Below are positions 53,750-64,000 of a DNA stretch of 64,000 nucleotides, piece by piece; within the stretch, counting starts at the first letter, position 1, and every line of letters begins with the position of its first letter. Made by a program: the position numbers and the translations under genes. The stretch is from Nematostella vectensis. Taxonomy: Eukaryota > Cnidaria > Anthozoa > Actiniaria > Edwardsiidae. The notes beneath the pieces are model-generated. The model made no database searches, had not been told where the DNA came from, and saw only the letters and a list, made by a program, of their open reading frames with translations. The stretch spans positions 15,202,887-15,266,886 of the forward strand of contig NC_064034.1 in NCBI RefSeq assembly GCF_932526225.1. The letters are read 5' to 3'.

Positions 53750-56700
53750 TCAACAAGCACAGTTGTCCTGGTTTTGTTTTGGCCTCTCTGCTGTCAGTTT
53801 GGTGGTACCTGGCTTCTGGCCACTTACAATGGTGGGATCTGTATCCAGACTCTGAGACATCTTGTCACAAATGATATCCACAAGTCGTTCAAACACCTTT
53901 TTCACATTGGTGTTATCCTTTGCACTAGTTTCATAGAATTCTAACCCAAGTTGATCTGCAAGCTGTTTGCCACGGTCATATGAAACAACTCGTTCTTCCT
54001 CCATGTCACACTTGTTACCAACAAGGATAACTTGTGCATTTGCCCAGGAGTATGTCTTGACTTGTGTGGACCTGAAACACACAAGTGATAATAATCAAAT
54101 AACAAAGAGACATTACATAACAACAAGAAACAGCACAAAAAGGATTCATGAATAGTTCTATAACATTTTTCTGTGCTTTTAAGTTTATGGAGAGTTCATT
54201 AAATACACGAGGGGGGGAGGGAAGATTTTTACTCAAGACACCTTAAAATTTCAAAGTCCCCCTTTTCATTGTAAAAAATTTTTAGGTGCCCCCCCTTTTA
54301 GAACTCCAAAATTTTCAGAGCCCCCCTTCCCCCCCCCCCTTACGACCTTAATAAACAAAAAAAAATCTGGAAAATGATACTGCGAAGTTGCCTTCTTGTA
54401 AGAGTTGATGATTCAGTCAAGTTCATCTATTATTTAAGAGTCCAACACAGGGACGGATCTAGCTTTTTTGGAATGAACAGACATGAAAATAATTTTAAAA
54501 AGGCAGCCCAAGGGGGGAGGGGGGATGAATTCAGTCAGCAGGGTTTTTTTTCTCTCATGATCAAAAGGCCGTAATTTTTTTTGCATGTAAAATCATGTTA
54601 AATGGTGCAGGGATTTTTTTCAATCAGTTGTTTACTTTTCAAGATCCCCCGCCCCAAAAGTCAAATGGTCAGCCCCTAGGACGCCTGTGAAGGAATATAC
54701 ATTTGTATATATTTGTTTTGGTTAAGAATACTTTTCTGTAAAAAAGGGATAATGTCCAACGTAAAAAAAAACTGTATGTATATCGTTTTGGGGATCTGCA
54801 TGCCCCACCATTGTTTAGAAGTTTATTTCAATTTGTTCCTGTTATTCTGATAATAAACTGTATTGGTAAATCCAACTGTTATATACTGGAAGTATCTATA
54901 TTATGGTTTATAAAGACAGTTATAAAGAAGTATTAAATACATTTGTCATGAGGCTCAATATTTAATCTGTGTTTGTGCTTCAAACTAGAACATATCAGTA
55001 AAATATTGAAGCTGAAAAGTATGGCTCCAAAAAAATTCAGAGCCCCCCTTTATAGGACCATTTCTTTTCGAAGCCCCCTCTAATATCTTTCCTCCCCCCT
55101 TGATGTATTAAATAAACAGTCCCTTAGTTAATATTATGGCTCAAGTATTTTAATTTTCCCTACAGCTGTTAGACTAAATGATGGACAACACAAGGCAAGC
55201 ATGAAAGAAAAAAAACGGAGGAATGCAAATTCTCTATAGCATGTGTTTGTGTTTAATGTTTGCTCATGGCTAAGGCTCTACCCCCTCCCCCAAAAAAGAA
55301 ATCAGATTACAATAATATTTTATTTTTAGCCACTTGTAAAATTTTTGGCCGTTCTGAAATACAACCCTGTGGCTGTACAGTAGATAACCAAAATAAATGG
55401 AGGGCGTTTGGATATATATTATCTGTGATTAAAAAGCTTCGGGAAGAATTTAAAATATGTTCTTTGTTTATTTTATTATAATTAAGCCTATACAATCAAG
55501 GGTGATGATTTTTAAAATGTCAAAATTACCATAGCAAAATAAAACTTTTTCCAGTAATGTTGTTTGCTACTAAATAATGCATAAGTATGATAGAATGACA
55601 GCATTGAAAATTTTGTAAAAATTAGTATTTGCTAACGGGCACAATTTGCGTAGAACTATTTGCAATACACGATGAAAAATGAAGGGCAAACTAAAAGAAA
55701 AATTGTAACGTTAATGAAACAGTTCCACCCTAGTTTATCACATCGCCAATTCAGATCTAATTCATTTAATTTTCCCGCGAAACTATGAAATATATAAGAC
55801 TCCCGCGATTCGGGAAATTGGAAAGAAATATTTCTTCCAAAATAACGCCGCTATTAGAAAATCAAAACCAATTGAATCAATTTCTGTGGTTATAATCCCT
55901 AGGACTATTAGTTCATAAAAAAATAATGCATCAAAAAGCAGATCAATTTGATATTTTAACTAGTTTCAAATTCAGGGCAGGTCTATTTTGTCAACGAATA
56001 AAAACCAAACCTTTGGCCTTGTCAAAAAATCTACACCTCACTTTATTATTATTGGAATTTTTTTTACATCACAGATCCTGACGACAAGATATTTATCTGA
56101 ATTCCTGGATTTGCAGAGAAAAACAGTTTTCCCATCGAAACAAAATACTCTTTCGAAAAAGTAGTTAGTCAAGCAAGAGGTAAAATTCCTTCCGTTTCTC
56201 TCCGCATGATTGCTAAACTGAAAACAATACTTAAGTTAAATGTTTAAAAATAAAACTCAAAGTCTACTTAATCCCAAATAACTTCCCTTAGCTCTATGAA
56301 ATTATTGGCAGCTAAAAGAATATAGTTCCTACGAATGTTTATATGTAATTAGTTTTGTGAGTATTGAATTTTCCCTTACCAGTCTTGGACTGCTTGGAAC
56401 GATTCCTCGTTCGTAATATCGTACATCAGGATAAAACCCATTGCTCCCCGGTAGTAAGCTGTTGTAATCGTGCGATATCTTTCTTGTCCGGCTGCGAAAT
56501 ATCAAAAATAAAAGAAATAATGTTAGATACGATGGTAAAGAGATTGAAAAACGAAAAAAATGCGAACCTGTGTCCCAAATTTGCAATTTCACTCGTTTGT
56601 CGTTTCGAAAAACCGTCTTGACTTTGAAATCAATTCCGACGGTAGAAACGAAAGCAGAAGTGAACGAATCGTCGGCATAGCGAAAGAGAAATGATGTCTT

Positions 56701-56799
56701 TCCAACGGCGGAGTTGCCAATAATCAAAAGCTTAAACATATAATCAAAATTTTGGTCCGCAGCATCTTTCTGCCACGATTTGTTGTCTACCGACGCCAT
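53750..56799 (-). CDS. RAB3: Rab3 small GTPase, complete (3 exons, 221 aa)
   Basis: Synaptic/secretory vesicle Rab that controls regulated exocytosis. Exons in transcript order: 56568-56799, 56380-56491, 53750-54071; 222 codons including TGA. Nucleotide-binding motifs: GNSAVGKT (28-35), switch [18 protein letters not shown] (75-81, split by the first intron), NKCD (134-137), [27 protein letters not shown] and [20 protein letters not shown] are near-identical to vertebrate Rab3 and separate it from Rab27 or Rab8. The C terminus is CAC (Cys219, Cys221), the double-geranylgeranylation motif. The first donor is weak (GTTCGC). The second intron is 2.3 kb. Paralogue letter (A-D) does not apply outside vertebrates. 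Confidence 0.96.
54072..56379 (-). other. RAB3: Rab3 second intron
   Basis: No internal gene recognised. It holds C/G-rich short repeats: 54205-54345 (ggggggaggg ... ccccccttcccc), 54440-54690 (gggacggatctagc ... cagcccctaggacgcc, possible foldback), and 55030-55100 (agagccccccttta, similar to 54315-54340). The remainder is AT-rich. Confidence 0.5.
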
Positions 56800-57431
56800 T
56801 TTGGTTCGAGAACGCCTTTACCGGAGGACCGGATAACAACACAAACTTACCAGATCAACCAATCACATGCAATCATAAACAATAGCTATTCTATTTGGTC
56901 CAATCAAAAATTTGTATTGACCTAATGAAATTCACCTGCCTGTTCGCTCCTTTACATACACAAGGGTCCAAAATGTGTGTGGGCGCTGTAACTATTAATT
57001 CTCCATTTTTATTCCATTTTTATATTCTGTTCTTATTTCATCTGATATCTTGTTCCATTTGAACATACATTTCAATCCTGAGAAGTTTATATGCCGTCAG
57101 TCTTCGAGAAGGTTAAAAAAAGCGACGTTATCAACGCCAGGGGCTCATGAGCCCCTGTCAACGCTTTATCATATAGTATTGTTTTTTTCTTCTTTTATTT
57201 AATCCGTTTAAGCCAAGTAAACCATTTTCTTTTTTTTTGTACCAATCCCTCACGTCATCTCGCAAAGGTTGCGAGTTGAAGGTTGCATACTTGGGTTTCC
57301 TGTGCAATTTCCAAGTGAGAGCCTGGATATGAGAAATGCTCGCGCTGCTTGCTGGGTAAATACATTTAGGCGCCAAAGTGCAAATCAAGATTCCAACGGT
57401 GTTGGTATTTAGGTCTTGATTCTTGGCAATA
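56800..57431. promoter_or_regulatory. Divergent Rab3 / SMC2 intergenic promoter region
   Basis: Only 632 bp separate the two start codons, so both promoters and 5' UTRs must lie here or overlap. No TATA box at an obvious distance. A perfect 20-bp palindrome, caggggctcatgagcccctg, sits at 57138-57157, roughly central. A shared bidirectional promoter is an inference from spacing. Confidence 0.5.
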
Positions 57432-60400
57432 ATGTACATAAAACAGATAGTTATTGACGGTTTTAAGTCCTATGCCCAGAGAACAACTGTATCGGGTTTT
57501 GATCCGTTGTTTAACGCTATAACTGGGCTTAATGGTAGTGGAAAATCGAACATCCTTGACTCCATTTGTTTTCTACTTGGGATCTCAAACCTTTCTCAGG
57601 TAAGCTATTGAAACTTCAGCCTTTACCAACAATCAGCCTTTGTATCCCATATGAAACACCATTGCGATACATGAGAAAAGATAGAGTTTTAAGAAAATGA
57701 CTTTCTATTAATGAAATCATAGACCACACCACTTTGTGTACTTAAATTTGGTAGTTAGGTGTGATCATCACTTCCCCTCATTACGGATGTGTTTCACAAC
57801 AATCTACTTAACTTACTCTTGGAAAATCGGTGATGTGAATTATCTTATGTGTGTGATTTATTGTATCACCTTTACCAAACAATACTAAGAAGAGCTTCGA
57901 GTGCAGTGATGTGCAGTGCTTCGACAGAAATAAAAACGTTCAACCGTTGAAAACAGTCGGACACAAACTGCAGTTGTCTTTGTGTTAATGTCTACACTTG
58001 TGCCTTCTTGAACACTAGTTTTGTACAGATTATAAGGCCAAGTGTCTTACAATTACTCTTACATGAGGGTTCTCTTGGTCTTAAACTCCAGGTGCGAGCC
58101 AGTAGTCTTCAAGAGTTGGTTTACAAAGGCGGCCAGGCTGGTGTAACTAAAGCAACGGTGACTATCACCTTTGACAACAGTGATAAGAAACAGAGTCCCT
58201 TGGGGTATGAGACCTTTGATGAAATTACTGTGTCAAGACAGGTATGGCTATCTTTTCTGTAGGACTAAGCTTGGATGTACTCAGTACTGTAGCTGCTGCA
58301 ATTACAATTATGAAATTTGATGTTGGTTAGGGGTGTAGAAAAATGACATACAGTATTACAATTGCCCAATTATCATGCTTTTTTCATCTTCTATTAAGGT
58401 AATAAACTTATCATTGGGAGCTAGGTAGTGCCTCTACATCTCACCCCTTCTTACAGTAAACCAAGTTTCTACATGAGTTGAGTTAGTTTCTTTACTTGGA
58501 GGGTTTTCCTCCAGGTTCCTCGGTTTTTCCTACCTACACAAAAGTCAACAATTCTGATGTAAAGTTGTGTTACATGAGTCATAAGGTGGCTGTCTGAGGC
58601 ACCTTCTAATCAACCAGGTGGCATCTTTGCTCTCGTAATTCAGCATTCAAGCTGCAAGCAGGGTGATTAGCTTCTCAAATTTATTAAAGCTGCATTGTCA
58701 CCAGTTTACTTCCGAATGTCCGACGGAAACCTCAACCGTTAAAAGACAAAAGAATCTATTAAAATCCGAGATATTAAACTGGCCATCCACCGTAAATTAT
58801 CAATCACATCCTCAAAGAAACTTCCAATAAACACACTGCTTTCAATATTTTGAAATTTTTTTCACGTTTTCTGTTAAAAATCATCGGAGATTGTTATGTA
58901 GTCGACCAGAAGTTAACTGGTGACAATGCGGCTTTAAGTTTTTTATTTGACATAAATACTACCCTGGGAACGCTGGCACGTGGTACCCCCCTGAGTGGCA
59001 GTGTATCAGTTGTACTCAAAGGAAATCCTATTTATAAATAAGCATTGTGAGTAAATAATGTTATGTTAAGTGATATGCTAATAATATTCAAATGTGATTT
59101 GCAGGTTGTGATTGGAGGGAGGAACAAATATCTTATAAATGGCTGCAATGCCAACAACACCAGGGTTCAGGATCTGTTCCGTTCTGTGCAGTTGAACATC
59201 AATAATCCCCACTTTTTGATAATGCAGGTACAGTAGGCTGTTTAGTGCATACTTTAAATACCTAGCTTGTGAAATAAACCTAATGCATTAGTGAACCCTG
59301 TTAGGCATGGAATATTTGGGCAAAAAGCCTCTTCAGATATGTGACCTCATCTCTCTTTCCATCCATATAGGGTTTTTGTGATGATTAAACCATTTCCAAT
59401 CTTGTACAAAAAATTTAAAAAAATAAAACTTTTTACTGTCTCCAAATAAAGGTGAAGTATATATTCATTTAAAGCAGAAGTCCTTATTTGAAACAAGTGT
59501 TCATAATCTTCGGCTGTAAGATACACATAACATCATGGAACTTATTTTCCATTATTTCTTTCCATCCTTTGTATTCTAGGGTAGAATCACTAAAGTGCTC
59601 AACATGAAGCCTCCAGAGGTAAGAGTGTTCACAAACAAGTAAATCCATAAAAAAAGTCCTAAAACTTCATGCAAGCACATGCATTTGCTTCTTAGCAAAT
59701 ATCTTTGGTTAAACTAAATAAAACAACACATTAATTCGACCCTCCCCTCCCCAGATCCTTTCCATGATAGAGGAGGCAGCTGGAACTAGAATGTATGAAA
59801 GCAAGAAGCAGTCAGCGCAGAGGACGATAGAAAAGAAAGATAGCAAATTGCAAGAAATAGAAACTGTAAGTGTCGTGTATTGGGTGAAGCATGACCCAAG
59901 TTTATAAATTATGTCACTTCTACTTGAAGGCTACACTATCTAACCTAAACTCTTTCTGATTCTCCTTAGATTCTTGCAGAAGAAATTACTCCAACTCTGA
60001 AAAAACTGAAAGAGGTATGTGTGCAAACACTTGGTTATTATATTTTCTGCATTTCTCTGGTTTGGTGACCCAACCAATTTACTTCAGTTTCTGTTGTTTT
60101 ACAGGAAAGGGCATCATATCTTGAGTATCAAAAAGTGATGCGAGAACTTGAACACTTTACAAGGCTGTTTATTGCTCACCAATTTGTCATGGCTGAGGTT
60201 GGTAAAGGTGTTATGCTGCTTATAAACCCTGCAAAACTGGCCTTACAATGTAGCTGTTTACCACTGTCATTGTGTAGACTTGTTTTTCGAGTCAGCAAAT
60301 ACATGCAGACTTTCACAAAGTAAATGCTTGGTCACTACAATGCTTGGTCATAATGTCATAATAACACGTAAATGCTGCCTCAAAACTTTATTTTCTCTTT

Positions 60401-63400
60401 TAGGAAATGCAGTCAAAATCGGCCTCAGAGCTAGACACCATGAAAGAAGCCATTAATCAATTGCAATGCAATATGAAGGAGGTGTGACAAGTTTATATTT
60501 GCTAGAAGTTTTATTACTACACAATGCTAAATTATTCTTTAAAATGTTGATGTTACAACCATCTAACATGATCATATGAGCTTTGTGTAATAGCAGACTC
60601 GTACCCAGTCATTATTTGCTGTTGTGGGGACATCCACAGGAATTCTAAAGCGGAGACGGGGAAAAAATAACGACTGGCAGATTACAGATCCAAGATGGCG
60701 GATGAAATCGGCGAGCAAATGTTACGAATTTTCACAGACGAAGAAAGACTTTTCCATACTGCATTTCTTGCTTGTAAAATTCCATGTGCACATGATAATT
60801 GCAAAAATAGCTTTCTATACTCTCCTGGAGTTTGAAATTCTGCGTAAGATCATGTGCGAATAGTAACTTCCTCGCTCTAGAGCTTCTTCTAGGGAACAAC
60901 CTTCTAGGGGACAACCTTCTAGGGAACAATATTCTAGGGGACAACCTTCTAGGGGACAACCTTCTAGGGGACAATATTCTAGGGGACAATCTTCTAGGGG
61001 ACAACCTTCTAGGGAACAATCTTCTAGGGGACAACCTTCTAGGGGACAACCTTCTAGGGGACAACCTTCTAGGGGACAATCTTCTAGGGGACAATCTTCT
61101 AGGGGACAATCTTCTAGGGGACAATCTTCTAGGGGACAATCTTCTAGGGGACAACCTTCTAGGGGACAACCTTCTAGGGGACAATCTTCTAGGGGACAGT
61201 ATTCTAGGGGACAACCTTCTAGGGGACAATATAAATAAATAAGTGCCAGAACATTCAGACCATCCAAATTCATTTCATGAAATGATCTATCGAGCTCATC
61301 AGTGTCCTCCGCTGTCTTGGATTTTACGTAGCAAAAATGTCCTCTTATTAAACAGGGAACTTTCGAGAAGAAAACTAAATGGTTTACAACAAGTATATGT
61401 AGGTAGGCCCTTGGACTTGTGCACAAAAAAAGTGAAAAAACGGTCATAAAAACGTTGCTTGCAAGATATTTAAAAAACTTGCAAGACATTTCCTGAGTTC
61501 TGCCAGACGTCAAGCGAATGCCAACCCCGAAACCGCATCCTGACCGTCGTGCACTGTGCAGTTATTCAACCTCCCCAAAATGCATCGCGTGGTGTCTGGG
61601 TACAAGACTGGTGTAATAAGCCTGTTCTTAGGTCTAATTTGTTTCATGATTCCTCAAGCAATTACTATTTAAAGGGACTCTTTTTGTTATAAATAAATCG
61701 ATCACAGGTCATTAACAGAGAAAAAATTCTTATAGGTTGAAGCAAAGATAAAAGAAGTTAGTAAAGAAATATCTGAATTAGAAAAGAAAAGGAATGCGGT
61801 AAGAATGACTCATACTGTGTTTGATTGTCTTTTTTGTTATGATACTTTATGATGTTACTCAAAGATGTTTTATTTTGTACTCTAGGAAGCTGGAGATGCT
61901 ATGAAAAAACTTGAGTCAAGTTTTGATGAGGTTCAAAAGGTGTACATGGCTTATAGCCACTTTTTTCCCTTGTATTGAAAATGATCACAAAAAGGGATCC
62001 CTAACCACTGACTTGTGTCAGCTCTTTGCTAAAGTAGTGCATTATGGTTAGAGTTTCTGCCGTTCCTCTAGAGTCAGTTACTGTCATTACCATAGTGAGG
62101 CGTTAATACAGAGAACCACAAAATAAGACAAGACTATTATGATATAGAGTGTTGTACTAGGTGATATCAAAATGATACAACTGATATAGCCATTGATAAC
62201 AAGTTTTAGCAAATGAGCTTAGTATTTTTGCGGGCAACTGAAGGATTTCAAATAAATAAGCAGAACATCACATGGCTGCTTGCTGATGCAAATTTTCTTC
62301 TGGTGAGAATTTTCACTGTGTTGCACTCACTGTGTGATAATAGTATCAACAATGAAGATGAAATTTTTATCCATGCACGACCATGTAATATCCTCTCTAT
62401 ATTTATGTCTGGTTGCTATGTGTCTTTAGTGTATCCAGTAGCAATGTGTTCTTTCATCAAATTGTTGTCGATAAATGATGTTGATGAAGTATGTTTTGAA
62501 TTTTTTAGGTTGATGTCAAAGCAAAGTCAGACCTCAAACATGAGAAGGAACAGCTGGCAGCTCAAAAGAGACAAAAAAAGGATCTTGAAAAAAATCGTGA
62601 TGATGTGAGTGCTGAAACTAAAAGAATAAATGCCATAAATGCTAACTTAGTCAGTTCAGACTCAACAAGTACAAGCTAGAATTACTTACATAGCTGTTGT
62701 AACATAACAAACTTGACTGTGCAATAATGTTTATCTTAAGGATCAAGCACAGGTGAAGTCCAAAGAGACGGAGCTGAGCAAAATTAATGATCAGCTTGCT
62801 AAGCTTGAAGAGAAGAGTAACCAGGATTCTGAGGCAGTAAAGACTGCACAAGAACACTACCATGCCGTTTCAGCAGGGCTTTCAAGTAATGATGACGGGG
62901 AGGACAAAACACTTGCCGATCAAATCATGGGTAAGATTCTGGACCTTTTGCAGCTCTAAGTGATAATAGGGAATGAGAAAAAGTATAAAGAAGGATGAAT
63001 AAAATCATGAAGAAGGTCATAGTGGGACATCTGCTGCTATTTATAGGTTCCCTTTCAAAGGTTTCCTATTGTTTGATTAACCTTTTTTCTATTCTATTTG
63101 ACATGTAGGCTGCAAAAATGATATCAGCAATGCTGAAACTGGAGCTAAGCAAGCCCAACTGAAGTAAGTTCTGTTCCCCCTCAATTACAAAGAAAGAAGT
63201 GATACCATATCTACTTCTATAAAGAAATGCTTTATATTTTATACTGAATGGGTATTTGGCCAGTGCTGCACAATGCCTCAGAAGTGGCCCCATCTGAATA
63301 CAGTATGCATCTCTCTTAGATTAAAGCATTCTCAAGCTGAATTGAAGAAAAAACGAGCAGAGTTAAAGGCAACAGAGAAGGGATATGAAAAGGATAAGCA

Positions 63401-63853
63401 GGCATTTGATGCTATTGAAAAAAGCAAGGCAAAGATAGAGGTATGAGCATACTAACAAGAATATTTCTCTATATTAGAGTATTATAGTTTGTCAAAAGTC
63501 TAAAACATGTTTTTTGTTTTATTTTGATTTCCAGGGAGAAATGAAAAAGCTCAACTATGAAGATGGAAAAGAGGAAAAGCTTGTGTCAAGAAAGTAAGTT
63601 TTCTTGGGATTTTTTGCCGGCTGCTTTATTGTACCAAACTTTATGTTGTGTTCCATAGGAGAAAGCTTGAAAACGAAGTTTCAAATTTGAGGACAACAGT
63701 GGAAACACTAGAAGCAAAGTAAAGATTGCTTTCTTATTCTCACATTCTGACTATTTTGGAAATGTGACTCAGCGTGTTTATGATTCCTTTCCTAGATTTC
63801 CTAATTTACAATTTGAGTACAAAGACCCTGAACCAAAGTTTGACAGAAGAAAG
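57432..63853 (+). CDS. SMC2: SMC2 condensin ATPase, N-terminal 521 residues (17 exons, continues past window)
   Basis: Core subunit of condensin, which compacts mitotic chromosomes. Exons: 57432-57599, 58092-58241, 59105-59227, 59580-59618, 59755-59865, 59970-60014, 60105-60197, 60404-60481, 61736-61798, 61886-61939, 62509-62604, 62741-62930, 63109-63163, 63320-63440, 63535-63593, 63659-63718, 63796-63853; 1563 nt, frame kept throughout. The head has FKSYAQRT and Walker A GLNGSGKS (32-39). Signature blocks include [20 protein letters not shown] and [13 protein letters not shown]. From about residue 170 the protein is charged coiled coil; [20 protein letters not shown] is an SMC2-specific loop, excluding SMC1, 3 and 4. 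It ends at [19 protein letters not shown], just before the expected hinge. The donor after 60197 is weak (GTTGGT). Confidence 0.96.
58684..58937. mobile_element. MITE family copy B (SMC2 intron)
   Basis: Ends taaagctgcattgtcaccag and ctggtgacaatgcggcttta are inverted repeats, the same termini as 8220-8437. The interiors also share features (tcctcaaagaaact here versus agtctctttgagga there, i.e. reversed). In SMC2 intron 58242-59104. Confidence 0.82.
60894..61230. repeat. 15-bp minisatellite, ~22 copies
   Basis: Tandem cttctaggggacaac with variants (agggaac, caata, caatc) in SMC2 intron 60482-61735. Because 15 is a multiple of 3 and the unit has no stop in several frames, long pentapeptide-repeat ORFs appear on both strands (LLGDN, CPLEG/D, SPRRL). 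They are artefacts of periodicity. Confidence 0.93.
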
Positions 63854-64000
63854 GTAAAAACATAATAATATGTGCCATCTATATTTTTATAGATTTAGAA
63901 TATAGCATGATGCTACAACTAAGATCTGGTAATTTCTTGGTTTTATTTGTCTACATAATGCAAAAGCTTAAACACGAACGCGCGGTATAAAAGGGATCGC
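63854..64000 (+). other. SMC2: SMC2 intron, truncated by window end
   Basis: Starts with donor GTAAAAAC after exon 63796-63853. No further SMC2 coding sequence can be placed before position 64000; the next exon should encode the start of the hinge. Confidence 0.6.

Noticed and set aside
60732..61513. ORFs with pentapeptide repeats on both strands (CPLEG/D, SPRRL, LLGDN)
   Set aside because: Pentapeptide-repeat proteins were considered, but the 15-bp unit explains every frame and the same array is open in both directions inside an SMC2 intron.
60595..61620. Possible single transposon bounded by gactcgtacccag / ctgggtacaagactgg around the 15-bp array
   Set aside because: End similarity is weak and short; kept only as a possibility, not called.

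Overview
This is animal nuclear DNA. It carries five protein-coding genes, all intron-rich with GT-AG introns and products very close to vertebrate orthologues. Between and inside them lie short inverted-repeat transposons, a recent non-LTR retrotransposon and very large tandem-repeat arrays. The very vertebrate-like products in a compact, MITE-rich genome suggest an early-branching animal, most likely an anthozoan cnidarian such as a sea anemone. That is an inference; nothing in the window fixes the species.

Layout. 1-33884 (+): the C-terminal two thirds of Aquarius (AQR, intron-binding RNA helicase of the spliceosome), 33 exons whose reading frame closes exactly across every junction. Six tandem arrays fill about half of this gene span (about 17 kb of 33.8 kb). 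34650-37430 (-): a 5'-truncated LINE with an intact 806-residue reverse transcriptase ORF. 39012-43119 (+): complete KAT5/Tip60 acetyltransferase, 10 exons, 458 residues. 45187-51760 (-): complete L-2-hydroxyglutarate dehydrogenase, 10 exons, 451 residues, including a short first exon with a mitochondrial presequence. 53750-56799 (-): complete Rab3 GTPase, 3 exons, 221 residues. 57432-63853 (+): first 521 residues of SMC2, the condensin ATPase, 17 exons, running off the window just before the hinge. The genes are unrelated housekeeping or trafficking genes, not a pathway cluster. KAT5 and L2HGDH are convergent; Rab3 and SMC2 are divergent and share about 630 bp.

Most notable: two AQR arrays are amplified copies of AQR's own exon/5' splice-site junctions (57-bp unit after the exon ending at 5000; 42-bp unit after the exon ending at 30008), placing roughly 16 and 70 U1-like GTAAG sites downstream of the true donors. 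Two others (22-bp unit, 14519-16318; 11-bp unit, 16634-24632) repeat a branch-point-like CTAAC core about 80 and many hundreds of times. AQR encodes the protein that binds introns just upstream of the branch point, so a splice-signal decoy or autoregulatory role is a testable idea, though neutral repeat growth is the null. Three fragments of AQR helicase exons, one inverted, also sit in neighbouring AQR introns.
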